NCBI GenBank assembly: GCA_950295325.1
Contig: OX485807.1
Span: 11,187,001 to 11,251,000 of the forward strand
DNA length: 64,000 nt
Reading direction: 5' to 3'
DNA from: Polytrichum commune
Taxonomy: Eukaryota > Streptophyta > Polytrichopsida > Polytrichales > Polytrichaceae
Shown piece after piece: positions 56,701 through 64,000 of this stretch. A program made the position numbers and the translations under genes. Position 1 is the stretch's first letter, and each line of letters opens with the position of its first letter. The notes under the pieces were generated by a model. It did not search any database and was not told where the DNA came from. It was given only the letters and a program-made list of their open reading frames with translations.

Positions 56701-57766
56701 GCTCCCACCGCCCACCCCTGCACCCGCCTTGCACCTCGTCCAACCTGGGAGCCGCGCCCACGTGAAGGTAAATCCAATCCTCACTCACACCCATTTGCTT
56801 CCGGGTGTCCACAAACTCCTGGCCCTCCACCACCTCTTGCCATGCTTTGGACACCAACCTCAGCTGGCCATGGAGAACTCGAGGGAGGCGTGCCAAACAC
56901 TGCAGGGCAAGGTCCCGGGGCAGCCCGGGGATTATGCACGATGGGTCGAGGGGTTCACTAAGTGGTGTTGTCGTCGCCTCTGAAGTTGCTAATTCTAGTT
57001 GGGATTCCTTACTTGGATGTAGGAGTTCTTGAGAGTAGGGGGGGCTATCATGAGTCCGCCATGATCTTCTACGGTTGAGTGCTGAAAAACCAGTAAGACC
57101 AAATCATCAAACCAACCATCATCAAAAAGCGGGCCTAATTTGGTTACTTATCTTAATCAAACATCTGAATTTGTGTGATGTGTGGTCAAGTGGAATCTAA
57201 GAACGGATACCAGGATGACATGTGATTAAAAACGAGATGCGATTACGTGCTCAATATTTGATAACTATTTTAGGTTCAAATAGCAACATAATTTATTGGG
57301 GGAACCTATATGATCGTTTATGAAGAAGGAGGATCTTCACTTTGACAATTATGAATAAGATACTCATATGAGCTTCAATTTTTCCTGAAGGAAGTCATTG
57401 TATACTTGATTTGGATTTGCTAATCATCTCGTGCTGATCACGTGTGTACTATAAATAACTTTGGCGATAGTGGGTGCAGAGCTAAAAGTGTCCATTTTAG
57501 GTCCACTTACGTTGTTCGTGATTACTGTGGAATGAAAGAGAAGGAAGGAAAAATATTGAAGGATGACTTGAATGCTCACCAGCTGCATGAGGCCATAGCT
57601 TGCGGACCACATTGAGTCGGAGTTTTTGCAGACACCTCCAGACTGGTTGGGCTCGTCGACGGATTCGACATCCTCGCCTAGTCCGAACTCCAATCGGCCG
57701 AAGTCTTCTGAACACCGGGTCTACATGGTCAGGCGCTACTTGCATGCACGATGAAGATGCGCCCAT
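53733..57766 (-). CDS. F-box/kelch-repeat protein, four exons
   Basis: Exons 57766-57580, 57081-56658, 55354-55214, 54465-53733; all junctions are GT-AG and in phase, giving 494 aa. The first ATG after an in-frame TAG starts MGASSSC, an N-myristoylation-type G2...S6 signature with a nearby cysteine. Residues 1-70 are very basic. The F-box is at about residues 110-150 (IIPGLPRDLALQCLARLPRV, then LRLVSKAWQEVV), followed by the EDWIYLHV strand. Kelch units follow: LYVLGG, RFGCLVGVIGRNVYVIGG, LEIFD, MYDPVLNMWTDI, GRLYTLGF. Layout and length resemble the plant At1g22040/At1g55270 group (substrate receptors of SCF ubiquitin ligases). The substrate is unknown. The start and the final LSFCSCQIISI tail are less certain than the body. 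Confidence 0.85.
54480..54870. repeat. Degenerate internal repeats in kelch intron 3
   Basis: About three imperfect copies of a ~120-150-base unit, each with GGGTTGTRTA...AGCA and GAACTTCACTCAGCT/CAAGCTTCACC words, directly follow the exon 4 acceptor on the plus strand. The copies resemble the exon 4 boundary (GGGTTGTATATCCAACAGTC), as if the splice-site region had been copied. Confidence 0.5.
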
Positions 57767-57789
57767 TCCCCCTGCTTGTTGCAAATACT

Positions 57790-59100
57790 AAACACACCCA
57801 AGAAGGCAGCCTTGACAATCTGTGAGGTTTTATATTATCAGCCCTTCAAGTTTGATTGGATTGGAGTGCCTGCACATTTGTGCAAAAATCATCACAACTG
57901 ATTAGAAAGAAATTTTAGCATTCAATTCAGCATCACACGAGTGCTTGATTGCAAGCCATAGCCAGCATTGATTAGGTGGCTGAAGTGCAATCTGGTGAAT
58001 ACGAACGAGGTAAATTGGATGCGAAAGACTTAACGCAGGTTGTAGTAGGCGTCGAATCTACTAAGATGCAATGAGTCATGTATTGGGTGCCCTACTACAA
58101 CTGACGGCATGGCGAGATGTGTTCATTATGCCATGCCGAGGTACTCAATTATGGTTACAAGTGATAATGTGTGTCTCTACGCATTCAATCAAATATATTA
58201 GACATGTTACCAAATTTGTTTATCCTGACCACTATGCTCTCAACATCGAGTATAGACATTACCTATGCGGCGCCAACAATCAAAGGTGTGTGTTGCCAAG
58301 GTTAATATTGTTGGATCCCCTATCAGAACTTGATTCATTCGCATTGATACCCCTCTAGTTCCATGCCCAAACATTTTAGTAGGGAATATATAGCAAAGGG
58401 ATCCACATCATGACAAAAGTGAAGTATTCCTTGGCCACATGGATCAAGTGCAAACTTGTGATGATTACACTCTTAGTGCAAAGGATAGAATTGTCCTCTT
58501 GAAGAAAGTTAACAGTCTCTTATATATGTAAATTCACAACAACCCATCTTCTATTTCTTCAAGCATCTAAATTGTTGCGGTGACTTAACCTATTTCGGAG
58601 ACATTTTCCCCACTTGCTCTAAGCACCACACGTCGTCCGTTCAAGTCACCTGCAAATGGCACTTCCTTCCTACCTTCCTATCTGTGGTTCACACGGTTAA
58701 TTAAACGAACTGAAAAATCAATAGAAGATCAGTGTTTTCTCCACTTCTAGCAACCTTAGTTGGAAAAACACCATCTCACATTTAGGACCCCTACCATTAT
58801 AGGAATTGGAATCGCCACAACGACACCAAGCTCACAATGCTAACCGAAACTCCAGATTTCAGTTTGAATGTTCCTCAATTGGTTACGTGATGGGTTCAGA
58901 AATTCGAGGACACCAATGTATAAATTCATACAAAACTCTATATCAGCGTTAGGGTTCAGGGTCATGCGGGGCTTAATTGCAAACGGTTTGCAAACGCAAA
59001 ATGAGAGGAGACCTTGTCCAATCTATTCAGTACGCCTAACGCATGCAATTTGGACTCTAAATTTCTGTTTCTCCTTGAAGTAGTGATCATGACAAGGTCC
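57790..59100. other. Upstream flank of kelch gene
   Basis: Probable promoter and leader of the kelch gene near 57790-58000. No further gene. It includes the cassette-derived fragment at 58415-58520. Confidence 0.4.
58415..58520 (+). repeat. Fragment related to the AP2/P2 cassette
   Basis: CACATCATGACAAAA, GCCACATGGATCAAG and TTAGTGCAAAGGATAGA then TTGTCCTCTTGAAGAAAGTT match 4085-4195 of arm A in the same order. That part lies between P2-A and the AP2-A stop. It is a third, truncated copy 40 kb away. Confidence 0.6.
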
Positions 59101-60565
59101 CTGTCCAGAATTGAAGCCTCCGCGCACCCATTGAATCATCCACAGCAACTAGGAGATATGGCACCTGGTTGAAAGAAACCAAGGCCTTTCAATCAAAGCA
59201 CAAGATTGAGAAGCTTCCCATTGAGGATATATGATTGGAGCTGACCACTCCCGTGGATTAGTTCCATCTCCAGGTTCTACCAATCCCCCGCTTCCCGCCT
59301 GAATTCTCCAATACCTCCTTCAACCCAGTTCTCTCGACTTCGAAAAGGAAGTTACAATATAGGGCCCCAGACTTACCTGGGCCTTGAATGATTGACAAGG
59401 GGTTCAGCAGACATTGCCGATCAACTCCCTCCTTACTTGTGGGATATTCTCAGAGTCCTCTACCGGAATGACGCCTTCATGCATCCATTGAATGAGCCAA
59501 AACAAATCGAGGTTTGGCTAGCCTGAGCAACAAGTTGACAGAAACTAAGTACCTTCAACCAATGCACAGGATTGAGCAGCTTCCCATTGAGGATATTTAC
59601 TTTGGAGGTGGCTCCGGTGCAGGATTGATACCAATTCCAGATTATGCCAAATTATCTCCCGCCTGAATTCTTCACCGCCATCTTCAACCCAATTATCTGT
59701 GCTCCTAAAATTATAACCTACACAAACAGCATTCACAAGGAGCTGAGCTCAACAAGCAGATGTTTGCCTAGTATCAACTCCCTCATCACTGAATCTGGCA
59801 ACACAAGGTCCTGACACACGTGACGCCTTCATCCCACCGATTGAATGACCCAGAGCAATTAAGGTATGGGCACCAAGTTGACAGAATAATCAATACCTTC
59901 AATCAATGCACAAGATTGAGTAGCTTCCCATTGAGGATTTTGGAGGTGTCTCTGGTGGTTTATAAATACCAATTCCAGATATTTACACCAATCCTCTCTG
60001 CTACCGTATCCCTACTTCCCGCCCTGGAATTGTTCACCAGGGCCACCTTCAACCCAATTCGCTCAGCTGCGTGGGCTCCGGAAGTTCTAACCTACCCAAA
60101 CATTTATTCACAAGGAGGGAAGCAAGCGAGCAGATGTTGCCAATCAACTCCCTCATGCGTCGCTTCTGCAATCACAAGGCCTATTAGAAATTTGACGCTT
60201 TCATGCGCCCATTGAATGAGCCAAAGCGATTGATCAGGTATGGCTACCCTGCAGAGCACCAATTTGTTGACAGGTTAATCGATACCTTCAACCGATGCGC
60301 ACAAGATTAAAAAACAGCTTCCTATTGAGGATTTTATCCGATCGCTCCGGTGGATTAATTCCAGACTCTGCCAGTTCCCTGCCTCCCACCTCAATTCTTC
60401 CCCACCACCACCTTCAACCCAATATCTCTAACCTGCGCGGGCTAGCTCGGAACGAAGTTATAACCTAACCCAAACGTCATTCACAAGGAGCGCAGATTAA
60501 TTAAGCATCAGATACTGCCAACCAACTCCCCCGGCCTCATCGATCCCTCTACTTCACCACTCTGG
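59100..60565. repeat. ~355-bp tandem array, four units
   Basis: CCATTGAATSAKCC anchors occur at about 59128, 59483, 59838 and 60209. Every unit then has AAGATTGAGNAGCTTCCCATTG, an AATTCCAGA word, CACCTTCAACCCAAT, CATTCACAAGGAG and CAACTCCCTC. Units are diverged and have no conserved frame. Confidence 0.8.
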
Positions 60566-60940
60566 GATATACACATAAATTAACACGGTGATGATCAATA
60601 ATGATGCCCAGTGATCAAAACTCCATAGCCAGACTCCAAAAACCTGACACTAATCCACTCCCTCAAACCGAAAGGAGGAGGAAGCTGGCAGCTTTCTTCT
60701 CCATTACTACTACTCCTACATATTGGAGGTTAAATCAAATTCTTCTGCTGCTGACTCTTTCGCATCTCATCTCCTCTCATCTGCTCCCAGAACGTACACA
60801 ATCTCTGTCCTAAAATTGCTTTGAGCAGACACACGCAACCGTCCTTTCAGCCTCCAACATCATGAACTAGAATAGGTGCAAGTCATGAGCTTCTTGGCTT
60901 TGCAGCTCCTGCCTCATGATCGTCTTCCACAATCCACAGG

Positions 60941-61307
60941 TACACTAAATAATCCTATTCCTCTAAACCACAAGCAATTTTCTAGAGCCCACACTGATTT
61001 TCAAGATGAGACTTAACTTGGGCCATTCTAATTTTTAACCCACGCTAAATTTCTCATAGAAAATTAGCGTGGGTTGCAGTAAAAAAAATCTTTCTAGAAA
61101 GTTAATGTGGGTGGTTATTTTCTTTTGTGCCACATTTGTCTTATAACTAATATTCAATGTGTTCGTCATGAGTCTTCATGAAGACTTGAGGGAAGACCCG
61201 GGGTCTTGGACCCACGGGAATTTCCCATTGACTAGAAAAATATTGTGGCCCACGCTGATTATTTCCATGCTAACTTCTCACCCACACTAATAGGATTGTT
61301 TAGTGTA
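60941..61307. mobile_element. MITE with TACACTAAATAATCCTATT termini
   Basis: The left TACACTAAATAATCCTATT and the right AATAGGATTGTTTAGTGTA are inverted with one mismatch. Internally it matches 32200-32525 and 32630-32920. It also has an inner pair, AACCCACGCTAAATTT and AAAATTAGCGTGGGTT. Confidence 0.75.
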
Positions 61308-62377
61308 AGCCTAGGCCCTACCATTCCTCCTCGTCAATTTTTTTAAGGAAAATTTGTGTTTCCCTACACCTGACCTATCGAGGGGGTGTGGTAAAAACTA
61401 GGGGGTACTTTAGATGGGGTCCACGGTCCACGAACATATGGACTAATTTGAAGCAATTTGAGGCATCTTGAACCATGATTGAACCCTTGAACTGGACCCT
61501 CCCTTGGACCCTACCTTCTCAAATGGTTCTCCAAGGATAAGCTCTCCTTTCAAATTCACTTCTTGGTTTCGGATCCTTAGTGGTTCCTTCCAAAATGATG
61601 CCATGTAGGAGACACCTCACTTTGCCCCTTCTTGGTCTTGGACCGTCATCTAAAGGTCTTCGGTCCAATTTACACCTCTTAGCCAATAGGATTACTCCAA
61701 TTTGTTGGACCAGTATCGTCTTTTTCTTACTTTCCGATACCATTTGGGTGTGTATACCATATTAGAATCTTCAAAACCTATGTAAAATCACCCAAGTATC
61801 AATATGGTTTAGAATGGTATTGACCCAAATAATAACTTGAGTAAATAAAGATTCTTTCATCTTGAGGTACCCACCAAATAATCAAACTATACTACTTTAT
61901 TGGTAATATGATTTTGATACCAATTAGATAGGTTCTTTGATACCTTTAGTGACATTAATTATTGATACCATGCATTCGCCTATATACCAATATAAATTTG
62001 ATTAAAATTTTCTCTTAAATTATTACTTTTGTCCTTATTCATCCTAATTTAATCTCATACTTTGGTGTTAATTTGATTTAGAATAGAAATTCCTAAGCTT
62101 TGCATAAATATCAAGATTTCAACCTCACGGTTCATAGGAGAGAGGGAAATACATATCACAAACGAGAATACCTCACATTCATCCAACATAAAAGCCCTAA
62201 GATCGTGTGCAATGCAGTTCGGAGGTTAGTGTATTTAGTTGATTTGGCACCAAAATTGACTTCAAAAACCCTGAATAGAAATGAAACAACCACAAATCTA
62301 TAGGGGGATCAGGTTTTAAAGTTGGATGGGTGAGAGATACACTCGCATGCAAGAAATCCCTTTCCCCCAGTTCCTAG
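61308..62377. other. Intergenic, nothing recognised
   Basis: AT-rich. The 74-codon minus-strand frame at 61519-61743 has no recognisable domain. Confidence 0.45.
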
Positions 62378-62572
62378 TAGTGTCTGGGGAGATTTTTGGA
62401 CATAATCGGTCAAGATCCTAATGTTTCCAAGACCAATTGTATACATGTTGACATCTTTCAGGTGTTCTTCATTGAAATTAGGAATATTCCATAAACTCCT
62501 CTATATGGATCGGTAATCTTCCACAAGTCTTGAATTTGAACCGGTTATCTCCCAAACTCAACCAGTTCATCA
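62378..62572 (-). repeat. CCGGTT-rich dispersed repeat, copy 3
   Basis: The most diverged copy, inverted like copy 2: AACTGGTTGAGTTTGGGAGA, AACCGGTTCAAATTCAAGAC and CCAAAAATCTCCCCAGACAC are present. Confidence 0.7.
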
Positions 62573-62799
62573 CTAAATATGATATTTAGTGTCATACGGC
62601 ATTTAATCTATGGTAACTTTTTGGATGACACTTCTTACGAACAAGTGAACAAATACTGTCATGGATGATGGATGAGTTCATCCATTGGCCAAAACCCTAC
62701 TTTCTCTTGTCAACAACTTGCTATGAAACGCACTGTCATGAGGGATTGAAGTTTGGATGAATAATCACCTGGTAAGTGACAGTAATTGCGACACAGTAA

Positions 62800-62927
62800 A
62801 TCTATAATCCCCCAAATAATTTACACAGAATGACAATATAATAATGTTGGGTTAACATTTAGTGTTGGTGACACTATACCGCGGTTTACAATTAGAATTG
62901 GTGACACTATGTATCATATTTAGTGCA
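62800..62927 (-). mobile_element. MITE remnant, TGTCACCAA family
   Basis: Read on the minus strand: TGCACTAAATATGATACATA, GTGTCACCAATTCTAATTGT, GTCACCAACACTAAATGTTA, ending in the CATTATTATATTGTCATTC tail. Same order as 35471-35605. Confidence 0.6.
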
Positions 62928-64000
62928 GCCCGGCCGGTGTTGTGAAGTTGTAACTTATCCTTTTGGTTTAAAGTAAGAACGTGGATTCTTTCCTAACTTG
63001 CTTTAACTTTCTTACCCGAGAGGCATGGACCCCAGCCTGGCTTTGCTTTGCTCACACCTTTGATGAGTGGTCTCCCAATCGCTGACATTCCCAGACATGG
63101 GGAAGGCCCAAGCTCTCCCTTTATTGACCCGGGCCGGCTTTGACTCCCCTTTTGCCCATTATTTGCAACACCATTCGTGCTTTCATGGAAAGGTAACTTA
63201 AAGATAACTTACGGTAAGATAACGCATGTAGATGGGTCTTAAACGGTTACTTTTGTTCCCAACCGTCTCCTAGGACATGAGACACACGATTAGTACGAGA
63301 TGGTTAGCAAACCCAAACCGGGGCCGTAGCCACTTTCCTCATGTTTTTGGGAGCTCATATGGATATCTTTTTCGTTATCAAAGTGAAGATGATTCTCATG
63401 CTCAGTAGATGGTCATATAGGAACCTCCTTCCCTCCCTTTTGCCAATTAACTTGACTCATTGAGCTTTGAATGGTTATCATAATTTGGGGCACATAGTCA
63501 GATACTTGTAAGACACATGCCACACCTAATCACAAACCACTCGAACGAAGAACATAGTATTCGTGAAAATATCACATCCGCATGTGACTGGTGTTTTTTT
63601 TTTAAAGGTCAACTCGGTTTCTAGTCTTGTCGAGTGCGCTTCAACTTTGGAAAAATTTGCATTTGGAAATCAATTTTGTATGGGCGCGTATGGTACAAGT
63701 TCAAAGAGTAAAGGGAGGGGGGGGGGAACAAGTCTTTTTATATGATGAATACTACGTTTTGATTGCTATCTAGAGTGTTTGAAGTAACAATGAAAAACAT
63801 AACACTCGTGATATAAAAGACTTCTTCCTTCGTTATCACTTGCGCATGCTACTAGCACAAATGTAAATACATCCAAGTGTAGTCGGCAAAAGTTGCCTCC
63901 AAAGACCAATTCAAGCTGGCTTTCCTTGTATTTGAGGAAACGGCATTTGTGACATTTTTGGCATGCCATGTGACGTTTTCACGAATACCATGTGAAAGGT
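62928..64000. other. Intergenic to window end
   Basis: No gene recognised. A G-run at about 63715-63726 and short frames only. Confidence 0.45.

Overview
This window looks like nuclear DNA of a land plant. It holds three recognisable plant protein genes: a DEG7-type protease, a double-AP2-domain factor, and an F-box/kelch gene with GT-AG introns that join in phase. Around them is AT-rich intergenic DNA full of short inverted-repeat elements (MITEs), including CACTA-type and hAT-like ones. I cannot fix the species. Fragments of a repeat-associated protein at 40-43 kb and the divergent AP2 factor made me think of a non-seed plant, but that is an impression only.

Layout. (1) About 1.5-18.6 kb is a large diverged inverted duplication. 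Arm A (about 1490-6735) and arm B (about 12100-18640) flank a 5.4-kb spacer with unrelated MITEs. Each arm carries the same cassette: two small genes for predicted secreted peptides (P1 and P2), converging on a divergent two-AP2-domain protein gene, with a degenerate tandem repeat upstream of the AP2 gene. The arm B AP2 gene is intact with one intron. The arm A copy has lost the intron and a linker and carries a 26-bp duplication that breaks the frame. (2) 20.1-23.4 kb (minus strand) is a complete DEG7-like gene with an uninterrupted 1090-codon frame, preceded by a probable leader-intron acceptor. A cluster of CCAAT and ACGT elements lies at 27.3-27.5 kb. (3) 27.6-52.6 kb is mostly gene-free: MITEs, two minisatellites, a decayed repeat-associated gene (about 40.4-43.1 kb, minus) and a young 5'-truncated LINE-like insertion with a perfect 14-bp target duplication (49.9-50.46 kb). 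(4) 53.7-57.8 kb (minus) is a four-exon F-box/kelch gene of 494 codons, with pseudogene copies of its 3' end just downstream (52.6-53.5 kb) and a 4-unit, roughly 355-bp tandem array upstream (59.1-60.6 kb). (5) The rest is MITE-rich, apparently non-coding sequence.

The most interesting part is the duplicated peptide/AP2 cassette. The P1 genes share a TATA-type promoter position, a clear signal peptide and a twice-used CC-x(4)-Y-x-C motif. An adjacent 54/55-codon frame differs between the copies mostly by substitutions and one whole-codon indel, as expected of selected coding sequence. I do not recognise the peptide family. The link between the peptides and the AP2 factor is only positional.
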